Below are positions 47,585 through 55,394 of a DNA stretch of 59,366 nucleotides, one piece after another. Position numbers and translations under genes: made by a program. Positions within the stretch are counted from its first letter, which is position 1, and every line of letters starts with the position of its first letter. The DNA lies in contig NZ_LN889762.1 of assembly GCF_900009145.1 (NCBI RefSeq), positions 1 through 59,366 of the forward strand, given 5' to 3'. Under the pieces are notes generated by a model, which worked only from the letters and a program-made list of their open reading frames with translations, did not search any database and was not told the DNA's origin. This DNA comes from Planktothrix tepida PCC 9214. Lineage in GTDB: Bacteria; Cyanobacteriota; Cyanobacteriia; Cyanobacteriales; Microcoleaceae.

Positions 47585-50212
47585 ATGCCAACTGTCTTTG
47601 AAAATATTAGACTAAATGAAGCCGGAACGGAAGGACAAATTAAAACGATTTCTACCTTCAGTATTTGGAAATGTAAGGAAAAACGATGGTCAATGGGGCC
47701 GTCTGTTGTGTTGCGGAATACCATGTTAGGCGCTTTACATCCGTATAAAGAATTTTGTATTGGAGAAATTAGTAAAACCGATACGAATGCTGCCTTATTA
47801 AATCCCTTTAAACCGAAAGATTTTCAAGATGCGTTTTTCTTAGATTTAGCATCAAATAGTCGGACACATGGACGGTTTACATTTACTGCTCAGAAAACTA
47901 TCGGTAAAGATTATTTTGGAGAAGATTGGAAACGAATTATTTATGGTTCAATTCTACACACGGGCTGTAATCGAATGTTTTATCGTCAGATGAAATACAT
48001 TATTGTAGATGATGAACGTCGCAATCCGAATGATGGTTCTCCTCAAGATGATCCTACAAATAACACCCATTGGGATACCGGAGATTGTCATGCTAAAGCG
48101 AGTAGCAGTTTAATGGCATTATTAGAAGCCTATTCAAGAAATTTAGATCCGTTAAACCCTATTGATGAAGAACAACCGATTGGATTACAATTTAGAGCGG
48201 CTTTAAGAAATGAATGGGTTGCTAAAGGAACTGTTGCCTGGAATCCCGCATTAGATAATACTGAATTTGATTTAGTGATTCCTTTGAGTTCTTTGAAAGG
48301 AAATAAACCAGCATTAGGCAATTATGAAGGTAAGATTTTAGTTGGTGTTGTTCATGAAGCTGAAGAACGAAGGGCAAAACCGGGATGGATGTTATGGCAA
48401 TGGTTTGATTTTGAAACCTTAGAAGAAGATGGCATTATCACGAGACTAGAGGAGAAGTGTCAGAATTTAGCGGGTGCATTTAATTCAATTCAAAACCTGG
48501 CTGAGATTATGCGAGTAGACTTGCAGGAAGCTGAAGAAGAATTAGCAGACCTAGATGATAATCCTGATGCGGAAGCTGAGTATGCTAATATTGCTGCTCG
48601 TGTGATTCAAGCTGATAGAAATGGTTTACTTTTGTTACATCCTTATATTGTGAAGAAAGTTAAAGAAAGATGTCGAGAAATGTGGAAGAATTTAGCTAAA
48701 GCAGCAGGTGTAAGATTCTATTCTGTGATGTGTATGCCTGATCAATATTTTGAACGATATCAGGTGAAGTTACCCGATGGTAAAATGCAATATAGTCCTA
48801 AAGCTTTCTGTTCTAAATCATTTAATCAAGGTGAATATATTGTGTTTTGTAATCCCATGAGACATTGGGGCGATGTGCAGTTATGGCAAAATAAACATGA
48901 AGGAATGTTTGTAAATGACCCTGGAGTTTTAGCCGCCACTCGTGAATTATTGTTAGAATTAGGACGAGATACTGATGGTGATTTTGTACAATTAATTAAG
49001 AGTAATGCTTATCCGAATGTTAGGAATGCGATCGCTAACTTTAATTCTTCTCCATCTGTTAAGAAATTTCCCAAAGTTCCATTAACAGGTAGTTTTCAGC
49101 AGATTGCCATTAATTCAATGAATGATCTAACAGGAGTTGTTGCATCCTTATTAGGTAGAGCCAGAGCAGTCAGAGCCGAGGATAAAGTTCTTAATATTCC
49201 CGGTGAAGGGGAGATGCGGATTATTGATTTCCTTTCCCAAGAATTACAAATTGCTGTTGATAGTTTAAAATCGGCTCATCCTAATAATACAGAAGGATTA
49301 GATGTTGTTAAAAAGTTCTTAGATGCAGTAGATGGTGATGTTAAATGGTTAGGAGATTTAAAATCCGATGATTGTTATTTAACCCGTCCCTGTCAAGTCA
49401 ATCCCAATTTAACTGATACCGTAACTCGGATTATTCAGTTAGTAAATAGTTATTGGCGTTCTCCCGATTTAAAAGAAGATAGCAGTCCCCAAGCTTATCA
49501 AAATGTTCTGTTTTCTCAGGTAGAAGTTGACCCTTATCAAATGCAGTTAGCTACTGAACATCGGGATAGTTACCGAGAAGAGATGGGTAAAGCCATTGCT
49601 CATAGAGAACAAAATGATGGTGATGATAGATTAATTAAAGCCGTTGCTGAGAATGCTCGACTCAGACGAGATGAACTGCTTAAACTTCCGAAACGAGATG
49701 GTAGTTTCTATTCGGGAGAATCTTGGGCGGCGGCTTATTGGAGAGTTTCTCATACTGCTCATACTGGAACTGCTGGGTTAGTGTTTCTGGTGTTTGCTGA
49801 TGAAATTATTGCTGAATTAAATAACACCAAATTAGAAGAAGCAAAAGTTTTAACCGTTTATGCGATTCAATATGGCAAATGGGCAACTCCCCGTCGCGCA
49901 CCCTGGAGAGGTCAAGAAGTTGATGTGAGAGCCTATATGACTGAATCTCAAGGGAAAAAATATTTGGCTTTAGAGATGAAATGGGATGGCGCTCAAACTC
50001 AGATCGGATTCCATCACTTAGGAATGATTGGCGATAAATCTCATGCTTATATTTTACCAGGATGGACAAAACGAATGAAAATCTATGGTGTTGCTTATGA
50101 AAATGATAAATATCCAAGAAAACGCACGGCTGAAGATAAAACCACACGAGTTTATTTATTTGACCTGTCTCTGAGTGAAGAACAAATTCGAGACTTTTTA
50201 GAGTTTAAATAG
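47585..50212 (+). CDS. putative single-subunit two-barrel RNA polymerase (RdRP/YonO-like)
   Basis: 875-aa protein. Residues 418-470 read VFCNPMRHWGDVQLW (Asn423...Asp430), then ELGRDTDGDFVQLI with Asp462, Asp464 and Asp466. This matches the NPxxHxGD...DxDGD signature of the second double-psi beta-barrel in cellular RNA-dependent RNA polymerases and YonO, and parallels NRxPTLHR...NADFDGD of bacterial beta'. The three aspartates would hold catalytic magnesium. A preceding segment (about 380-416, QVKLPDGKMQYSPKAFCSKS) could form the lysine-bearing barrel. Assignment is by motif only. TTG 47582 is an alternative start. Confidence 0.7.
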   Translation: MPTVFENIRLNEAGTEGQIKTISTFSIWKCKEKRWSMGPSVVLRNTMLGALHPYKEFCIGEISKTDTNAALLNPFKPKDFQDAFFLDLASNSRTHGRFTFTAQKTIGKDYFGEDWKRIIYGSILHTGCNRMFYRQMKYIIVDDERRNPNDGSPQDDPTNNTHWDTGDCHAKASSSLMALLEAYSRNLDPLNPIDEEQPIGLQFRAALRNEWVAKGTVAWNPALDNTEFDLVIPLSSLKGNKPALGNYEGKILVGVVHEAEERRAKPGWMLWQWFDFETLEEDGIITRLEEKCQNLAGAFNSIQNLAEIMRVDLQEAEEELADLDDNPDAEAEYANIAARVIQADRNGLLLLHPYIVKKVKERCREMWKNLAKAAGVRFYSVMCMPDQYFERYQVKLPDGKMQYSPKAFCSKSFNQGEYIVFCNPMRHWGDVQLWQNKHEGMFVNDPGVLAATRELLLELGRDTDGDFVQLIKSNAYPNVRNAIANFNSSPSVKKFPKVPLTGSFQQIAINSMNDLTGVVASLLGRARAVRAEDKVLNIPGEGEMRIIDFLSQELQIAVDSLKSAHPNNTEGLDVVKKFLDAVDGDVKWLGDLKSDDCYLTRPCQVNPNLTDTVTRIIQLVNSYWRSPDLKEDSSPQAYQNVLFSQVEVDPYQMQLATEHRDSYREEMGKAIAHREQNDGDDRLIKAVAENARLRRDELLKLPKRDGSFYSGESWAAAYWRVSHTAHTGTAGLVFLVFADEIIAELNNTKLEEAKVLTVYAIQYGKWATPRRAPWRGQEVDVRAYMTESQGKKYLALEMKWDGAQTQIGFHHLGMIGDKSHAYILPGWTKRMKIYGVAYENDKYPRKRTAEDKTTRVYLFDLSLSEEQIRDFLEFK

Positions 50213-50271
50213 TTGATTATTTGAGAGAAATCTATTACAATCGAAATTGAATTAAGACTTTTGAATGAACA

Positions 50272-50844
50272 ATGGATACAACTTACATTGAACAAACAAC
50301 TGGATTTTCTGAACAGACCGTTAAAGGAGTAATTGACGGTTTCATTAAGTTTATTCAGTTGGAATTACGCTCTGGGAACGAAGTCAAAATCAGCGACTTT
50401 GGCGTATTTTATCCGAAAGAACTGGGTGAACGACAAGCTCGGAATCCACGCACCGGGGAAGTGATTATGGCAAAACCCCGAACTAAACCTCGATTCAAGT
50501 TCTATGACAGCTTCGAGAAAATGATTCAGGATAGTCCCGAAGCACAGAAATCTGTATCTGCATCAAATACTGCATTAAATACTGCATCAAATACTGCATC
50601 ATCTGCGCCACCCCCACCACCCCAGGAGTTAATCACGTCGCCATCGCCAGTACCACCGCCGCCACCTGCCGAGATGGTTAGCCGAACCTGGCACATTAGT
50701 TTGAGTGGAGAGAAAGTTGAGCCTGTGGCTGAAAATCAGTTAATTACCAAAGGTGTAACGTCTGCTACTCCAATTTGGTCTGAGGGAACCGGATGGAAAC
50801 GGGCGGGTGAAATTCCAGAACTGAAATATTTGTTTGCTGCTTAG
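50272..50844 (+). CDS. HU-family DNA-binding protein fused to a GYF_2-like domain
   Basis: 190-aa protein. Residues 1-85 are an HU/IHF-type DNA-bending domain (FIKFIQLELRSGNEVKISDF, GVFYPKELGERQARNPRTGE, AKPRTKPRFKFYDSFEKMI). A Thr/Ala/Pro-rich linker follows. Residues about 138-190 (TWHISLSGEKVEPVAENQLI, WSEGTGWKRAGEIPEL) resemble a GYF_2 domain, which binds peptides. The fusion is unusual and might connect DNA with a protein partner. It is 60 bp downstream of the polymerase-like gene. Confidence 0.85.
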   Translation: MDTTYIEQTTGFSEQTVKGVIDGFIKFIQLELRSGNEVKISDFGVFYPKELGERQARNPRTGEVIMAKPRTKPRFKFYDSFEKMIQDSPEAQKSVSASNTALNTASNTASSAPPPPPQELITSPSPVPPPPPAEMVSRTWHISLSGEKVEPVAENQLITKGVTSATPIWSEGTGWKRAGEIPELKYLFAA

Positions 50845-50853
50845 GAGGAGAAG

Positions 50854-50886
50854 ATGAGGGTCATTAACACAAGGGGTGAGTGCTGA
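50854..50886 (+). CDS. possible 10-codon leader peptide
   Basis: ATG after a strong TAGGAGGAGA reads MRVINTRGEC-stop. It overlaps the GTG start of the membrane protein at 50876 in another frame, an arrangement that fits translational coupling. Confidence 0.35.
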   Translation: MRVINTRGEC

Positions 50887-51055
50887 AGTGCTTGCCCTTT
50901 TGATTTTGGGTAAAGCCATGAAAGAAAAAGAAATTGTAGCGGGCGCGATCGCCATTCTGAGTTTAGGATTCAATCTCGGTTTGATGGGAGTGCCGCAGGT
51001 TTTGATGTTGTTGATTGTAGGTGTGGCGTTTATTGCTTGGAGTTATTGGGTTTAA
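50876..51055 (+). CDS. small two-helix membrane protein (59 aa)
   Basis: GTG at 50876 gives VSAEVLALLILGKAMKEKEI and a hydrophobic remainder (about 22-40 and 42-58) ending in FIAWSYWV. An internal ATG at 50918 would give 45 aa. Two short transmembrane helices, no known family. It follows the HU-GYF2 gene by 31 bp. Confidence 0.5.
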   Translation: MSAEVLALLILGKAMKEKEIVAGAIAILSLGFNLGLMGVPQVLMLLIVGVAFIAWSYWV

Positions 51056-51097
51056 CTAGACTATCAATTTCTAAAGAAGTGGCAGTTTCATAGATGC

Positions 51098-51460
51098 TTA
51101 ATCCTCCAGTTCTTTGATTAATTCCATCAACTTGGCTTTAATATCAACGGATTTTCTAGCAAGTTTTCTAGGTCTACCTGTTTCCGCAAAAGCTGTTTTA
51201 TCAGTTAATGCTAATGGATAGCCACCTGCAACTAAAGCATTTAATTTTTGAGTAACGGTTGTCGGATGAATATCAAGCTCAGTTGCAATTTCTTCAAAGG
51301 TTAATGGTCTATCGCTAATTAAGTCCAGTAGTTCCAGAGTATTTCTAACTCCTTTAGACAATAAAGGGAATAACCATTCTCTTTCCTTTTGTTCCAATTC
51401 CTGAAATTTAGCAATTAATTTAGCTTGCTCTGTTAACTTTTTTCTAAAGCTATCTTCCAT
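51098..51460 (-). CDS. ArsR/MarR-like winged-helix regulator (120 aa)
   Basis: Residues 35-90 form a winged helix-turn-helix (SKGVRNTLELLDLISDRPLT, FEEIATELDIHPTTVTQKL, NALVAGGYPLAL). The C-terminus is basic and helical. No metal-binding cysteines. It has a variant of the upstream element (GCTACCAC), so it may belong to the same regulon as the single-gene units. Confidence 0.7.
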   Translation of the reverse strand: MEDSFRKKLTEQAKLIAKFQELEQKEREWLFPLLSKGVRNTLELLDLISDRPLTFEEIATELDIHPTTVTQKLNALVAGGYPLALTDKTAFAETGRPRKLARKSVDIKAKLMELIKELED

Positions 51461-51493
51461 CTTAATATTAAATCAAAAACACAAAATTTAAAA

Positions 51494-51501
51494 GTGGTAG
51501 C
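51494..51501 (-). promoter_or_regulatory. GCTACCAC variant element before the winged-helix gene
   Basis: One base from the common core. It begins 34-41 nt before the ATG at 51460, and GTGTTTTTG follows. Confidence 0.5.
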
Positions 51502-51526
51502 AGGTAAATTATAATAGACTTTTAAT

Positions 51527-51796
51527 TTAACGTTGTTCACCTTCACAACCAATGCCATCTTTATCAGAATCAAAGTTATGGGGGTCAGGGTCAAGAACTA
51601 CGAATTGACGATAAGTGATATCTTTGCAGTCTAAATCTGGGGGCGGTGAGGGAATGCAGATTTTATTTCCAGCTAAGTCTGTGGGATAGGCAGGGTCACA
51701 GTTTTGGGTGGGTTGTTGAGTGGGTTGTTGAGCGACTGTTACAGTTCCGCCTACAATCAATAACAGGGAAGTCATTACACCCAATAATATCGCCAT
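51527..51796 (-). CDS. secreted excalibur-domain protein
   Basis: 89-aa protein with a signal peptide (residues 1-22), a Gln/Thr/Pro-rich stretch and a C-terminal excalibur calcium-binding domain (DLDCKDITYRQF, FDSDKDGIGCE; Asp-x-Asp-x-Asp-Gly loop and paired cysteines). Such domains are found on extracellular nucleases, and the divergent neighbour is SNase-like. Confidence 0.8.
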   Translation of the reverse strand: MAILLGVMTSLLLIVGGTVTVAQQPTQQPTQNCDPAYPTDLAGNKICIPSPPPDLDCKDITYRQFVVLDPDPHNFDSDKDGIGCEGEQR

Positions 51797-51807
51797 CAGT
51801 TCTCTCC

Positions 51808-52302
51808 ATGAAATCTCAACTATCTAAGATTTTGCCAGCTTTGGTTGCCTTGGGAATCTTAAGTTTTGCAGCCCTCTTTCTTTGGCAGTCCAGACAAACG
51901 AAAGATAAAGTGATCATGGCACAGCCCCAGAAACTTCTATTAACGGAAATATGGCAAGTGAAATCCGTTGATAGTCCTACTCAGTTTACAATTAAGAAAG
52001 GTTGGTTCAATACTAGAGAAATCCGAGTTTGTGGTGTAGCGGTTTCTGAGCAGAATTCTAAAGTTGCAATTAATGATCTCAATAAGCTTATCAAAGAATC
52101 TGAAGGAGAAGTTGGTGTTATTTTCTTGGCAAAAGATGGCAATCAATGGATTACTGAAGTTTATGCCAATCTGGGTAAATTACCAGAGGATATGATTGGA
52201 GAACAATTAATTACTAAAGGATTCGCTACTCTCACTGATGAAGTTTATAGCTGCCCTAATGGTGAAAGTTTAAGATTGGCTCAAAAAAGCCTCTCGAAAT
52301 AA
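51808..52302 (+). CDS. membrane-anchored SNase-like protein, degenerate
   Basis: Start at MKSQLSK (51808). Residues 8-26 are a membrane anchor or signal peptide. The rest resembles the OB core of thermonucleases (IWQVKSVDSPTQFTIKKGW, REIRVCGVAVSEQ, GEQLITKGFATLTDEVYSCP), but the catalytic Arg/Glu set is not evident, so it may only bind. It is 11 bp from the divergent excalibur gene. Confidence 0.6.
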   Translation: MKSQLSKILPALVALGILSFAALFLWQSRQTKDKVIMAQPQKLLLTEIWQVKSVDSPTQFTIKKGWFNTREIRVCGVAVSEQNSKVAINDLNKLIKESEGEVGVIFLAKDGNQWITEVYANLGKLPEDMIGEQLITKGFATLTDEVYSCPNGESLRLAQKSLSK

Positions 52303-52356
52303 AACTCAGGTTTAGGTTATAATTAGAATTATTTAGCTATTTCTTTATTTAATAAA

Positions 52357-53340
52357 ATGTCGTCCTCCGATTATAAAAAACAGCAACGAGATTTACTAAA
52401 GCATATAAAAAAAGAAACACTTTATTATGAACAATTAACTAAAGATTTTCCTAAAATTAAAGGATATCCTAATTATGAAAAAGCGGTCACTTCTCGATTA
52501 GCTTGTTTACTTTATGGATTTACTAACTTAGTACCCTCTGAGCAATTAGAAAAAGATCATACTTTAGAACAAGGTTGTCTAACTGCTTCATTAATGGCAT
52601 CTATAGAAGTTCCGATTTATTGGTTAAAAAAAGATTTATTAACAGCATTTCTAAGAACAGATTTACCAGAATTAATTTATGGTATGAAGCGAGTCATTCG
52701 ACATGGATTATTAATGTTACCGAATCAGCAGGAATTAATCAGTCCCGATGGTGAAGTTGTAGAGTGGGTACAGTTCTCTCATTTTTTAGCAGAAGATTTT
52801 GAGGATACTATTGAGATTTCTTCTAAGATTCAATTAGATAGTAAAGAAAAAGTTGATAAACTCAGATGGGTAACAATGTTATCCTCTGGAATCCTTTATA
52901 GCAATGTGATTGGATTAGAACCAGGGGAAGATAATAAACCAATTTCTGGATATTTGACAGTCAATGATATATTTAAAGTGACAGAACAAAATACAGATGT
53001 GGAAACTGAAACTCAATTTATTCAGAAAGTTGATAATCTAATTTTACAAACATTATTATTTTTGCAAACTAGACCTGATGATGTTGTTGCAGAAATGCCA
53101 GAATCTAAAGGATTTGGTCAATCTCCCAAAGGAAAACAGAAACTAGCACCGATTTGGATCGGATATCGTTATCAAATTCAAAAAGAGCGCTCGCCATCGC
53201 ATGAAAGTCTACAACAGAGACAACGACAAAGTGCTGGATGGTGGCGACGAGGACATTGGCGGCGGGTTCCGATTGGGAAACGGGAAGAAAATCTACGGGA
53301 TTGGCGTTGGATTGAACCGACTTGGTGTGAACCAAATTGA
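52357..53340 (+). CDS. hypothetical protein with HWRR-type C-terminus (327 aa)
   Basis: Helical protein with no enzyme motif. The C-terminal 60 residues (APIWIGYRYQIQKE; AGWWRRGHWRRVPIGKREEN; WRWIEPTW) form a basic Trp/Arg-rich tail that I have seen on unassigned phage and mobile-element proteins. It begins 54 bp after the SNase-like gene and is the last gene before the CRISPR locus. Confidence 0.6.
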   Translation: MSSSDYKKQQRDLLKHIKKETLYYEQLTKDFPKIKGYPNYEKAVTSRLACLLYGFTNLVPSEQLEKDHTLEQGCLTASLMASIEVPIYWLKKDLLTAFLRTDLPELIYGMKRVIRHGLLMLPNQQELISPDGEVVEWVQFSHFLAEDFEDTIEISSKIQLDSKEKVDKLRWVTMLSSGILYSNVIGLEPGEDNKPISGYLTVNDIFKVTEQNTDVETETQFIQKVDNLILQTLLFLQTRPDDVVAEMPESKGFGQSPKGKQKLAPIWIGYRYQIQKERSPSHESLQQRQRQSAGWWRRGHWRRVPIGKREENLRDWRWIEPTWCEPN

Positions 53341-53518
53341 TTTTTACGCCTATTTGGATGCCTAAGCCAAAGTCTAAATAAATCCGTAATTTCACTGATG
53401 CAAAATCTTTAAGTTTGTGTATTTTGATTTTATAAAGAATTTTCTCTAACTTTGCGTAATTCCCAATGAAGGCTTTGTTAAATTCATTAGAACATTAAAA
53501 ACCATTAAGGATTGTACC

Positions 53519-53800
53519 ATGTATATTTCTAACCGTGCCATTGTAGTTCGGAATTTTGCTATTGCCATTGTCAACGGAGCGATTACTTTAATTATTTTAT
53601 TAATTGCACCTTTGGGATTAATGGCCGTAATCAGTAATACCTTTTTAGTTACCGTTGCCAGTTTCTTTACTGCTACTATAGCCGATGGAGTCATCCGTTT
53701 TCTGCAAGCTTCTCGTTCTGGGGGGGAGATGCCTTTACACACTGATGCTCCCTATTCCAGCAAACTTGATGCACGTTCTTCCCATGAGATTGATCGCTAA
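53519..53800 (+). CDS. csx18: CRISPR-associated protein Csx18
   Basis: 93-aa protein. VRNFAIAIVNGAITLIILL, APLGLMAVISNTFLVTV and ASFFTATIADGVIRFL, two membrane helices, are characteristic of Csx18 in cyanobacteria, which is encoded beside cas1. Its function is not established. It is followed after 3 bp by cas1, making a csx18-cas1-cas2 operon. Confidence 0.85.
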   Translation: MYISNRAIVVRNFAIAIVNGAITLIILLIAPLGLMAVISNTFLVTVASFFTATIADGVIRFLQASRSGGEMPLHTDAPYSSKLDARSSHEIDR

Positions 53801-53803
53801 GTT

Positions 53804-54796
53804 ATGTTAACACTTTATGTGTCTCAACAGGGATGTTATCTAACTTTAAAAGCCGAAAGTTTGTTAATCAAAAAGGGAAAAGAAGTCTTAGCAGAAGCCC
53901 AAATTCCCCTCCTTGAACAAGTGTTAATTTTTGGTAAATCACAAGTCACCACCCAAGCAATTCGAGCCTGTTTAACTCGCAATGTTCCAATAGCTTATCT
54001 ATCTCGGATGGGATATTGTTATGGTCGAATTTTACCTGTTGAACGGGGGTATCGGCATCTGTCTCGGTATCAACAACAACTGACCAGAGTTGACCGTTTA
54101 ATTGTAGCTCGTCGCATAGTGAAAGCTAAACTCAAAAATAGCCGAACTATCCTCCAACGTCAAGCACGTCGTCGATCTTCTGAAACGATTAATTTGGCGA
54201 TTCAAAGTTTAAATCATCTGATGGAAAAGGTGATTGAAGCGGAAAGTTGGGAACGATTAATGGGGCTAGAAGGTGCGGCGGCTTCTCAATATTTTTCAGC
54301 TTTGGGAGAATGTTTAACTAATCCTAAGTTTGTGTTTACGGTGCGATCGCGTCGTCCCCCTGGCAATCCGGTGAATGCTTTATTGAGTTTTGGTTATCAA
54401 GTTCTGTGGAATCATCTTTTAAGTTTAATTGAACTTCAGGGACTTGACCCTTACTTTGGTTGTTTACACCAGGGAAGTGAACGTCATGCAGCTTTAGCTT
54501 CCGATTTAATTGAGGAGTTTAGAGCACCGATTGTGGATTCATTGGTCATGTATTTAATTAATCGCAATATGATTGATGCAGATACAGATTTTACCTACCA
54601 TGATGGCGGTTGTTTTCTGAATGATTCCGGTCGAGTTAAATACTTAAAAGCGTTTCTGCAACGGATGGAAGAAAAGTTAACCACTGCCGATGGAGAAGAA
54701 CAACCCCGATGGGATACTTTGAATCAACAAGTTAAGGCGTTTAAGCAGTTTGTTTACAATCCCATTGAAGGATATAAACCTTATGAAATTCGCTGA
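53804..54796 (+). CDS. cas1: Cas1 CRISPR integrase
   Basis: 330-aa Cas1, the integrase that inserts new spacers. The N-terminal beta domain (1-75) and C-terminal helical domain carry the metal site: Glu156 (LMGLEGAAA), His222 (CLHQGSERHAAL) and the acidic group in SDLIEEFR (about 233-240). The reading frame is complete. It overlaps cas2 by one base (TGATG). No Cas3, Cas10 or other effector lies in the window, so interference genes must be elsewhere or absent. Confidence 0.95.
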   Translation: MLTLYVSQQGCYLTLKAESLLIKKGKEVLAEAQIPLLEQVLIFGKSQVTTQAIRACLTRNVPIAYLSRMGYCYGRILPVERGYRHLSRYQQQLTRVDRLIVARRIVKAKLKNSRTILQRQARRRSSETINLAIQSLNHLMEKVIEAESWERLMGLEGAAASQYFSALGECLTNPKFVFTVRSRRPPGNPVNALLSFGYQVLWNHLLSLIELQGLDPYFGCLHQGSERHAALASDLIEEFRAPIVDSLVMYLINRNMIDADTDFTYHDGGCFLNDSGRVKYLKAFLQRMEEKLTTADGEEQPRWDTLNQQVKAFKQFVYNPIEGYKPYEIR

Positions 54797-55077
54797 TGTT
54801 ATTTTACATTATCGCTTATGATATTCCTTGTGATAAACGTCGCCGAAAAGTGGCAGAATTATTAGAAGGATATGGAAAGCGAGTTCAATATTCGGTGTTT
54901 GAATGTGTTTTGCCTCAATCAAAATATATTGAGTTACAGAAACGCTTGGAAAAACAAGTGAATCTAACTGAAGATAACCTGCGGTTTTATCCGCTTTCTC
55001 GCCATACCTGGGGAAGTGTGGAAACTTGGGGCAAAGGGCCAGAGATTACTGAATATCCCAGTTCAATGATTGTTTAA
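54796..55077 (+). CDS. cas2: Cas2
   Basis: 93-aa Cas2, the dimeric partner of Cas1 in spacer acquisition. YIIAYDIPCDKRRRKVAELL has the conserved Asp after the first strand; GKRVQYSVFECVL and LRFYPLS continue the ferredoxin-like fold. Last gene of the operon; the leader starts directly after it. Confidence 0.95.
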   Translation: MLFYIIAYDIPCDKRRRKVAELLEGYGKRVQYSVFECVLPQSKYIELQKRLEKQVNLTEDNLRFYPLSRHTWGSVETWGKGPEITEYPSSMIV

Positions 55078-55394
55078 GGAGGTTTAGGGCGGCTTAATGA
55101 GCCTCGATATTCCTCTATACAACGGTTTTAGGCTTTTGACAAGGAAACGGAAGCAGGGGTTTGGATGATTAAGATGAGGGAGGTTAGCAAGGATTATCAA
55201 CGATTTCATGGGCTTGCGAAGCTCAAAGAAAATGGCTGGAATACTTATAGTTTCGTTGGGAGCCTCGATATTCCTCTGGGTAAGGCTTTTGTCGATTTTA
55301 GGGAAAGGTTAATTATCGCTTCAGCCAACGGTTTTTCTGAGCCTCGCAAACCCTATCTGGACAGCCGATGGTGTCTGGGTTTAAGATAGGAAGG
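55078..55394 (+). promoter_or_regulatory. CRISPR leader
   Basis: About 317 bp between cas2 and the first repeat. It contains an 18-bp direct repeat, GAGCCTCGATATTCCTCT, at about 55103 and 55261, and related AACGG(T)4 stretches. A 74-codon frame here has no family support and I treat it as spurious. The leader should hold the array promoter and the site where Cas1-Cas2 acts. Confidence 0.75.

Noticed and set aside
52357-53340. CRISPR effector subunit next to csx18
   Set aside because: The 327-aa protein has no RAMP, HD or nuclease motif; its basic HWRR tail is typical of unassigned mobile-element proteins.
55165-55389. 74-codon frame in the CRISPR leader
   Set aside because: It lies wholly in the leader, includes the duplicated 18-bp box and has no recognisable similarity.
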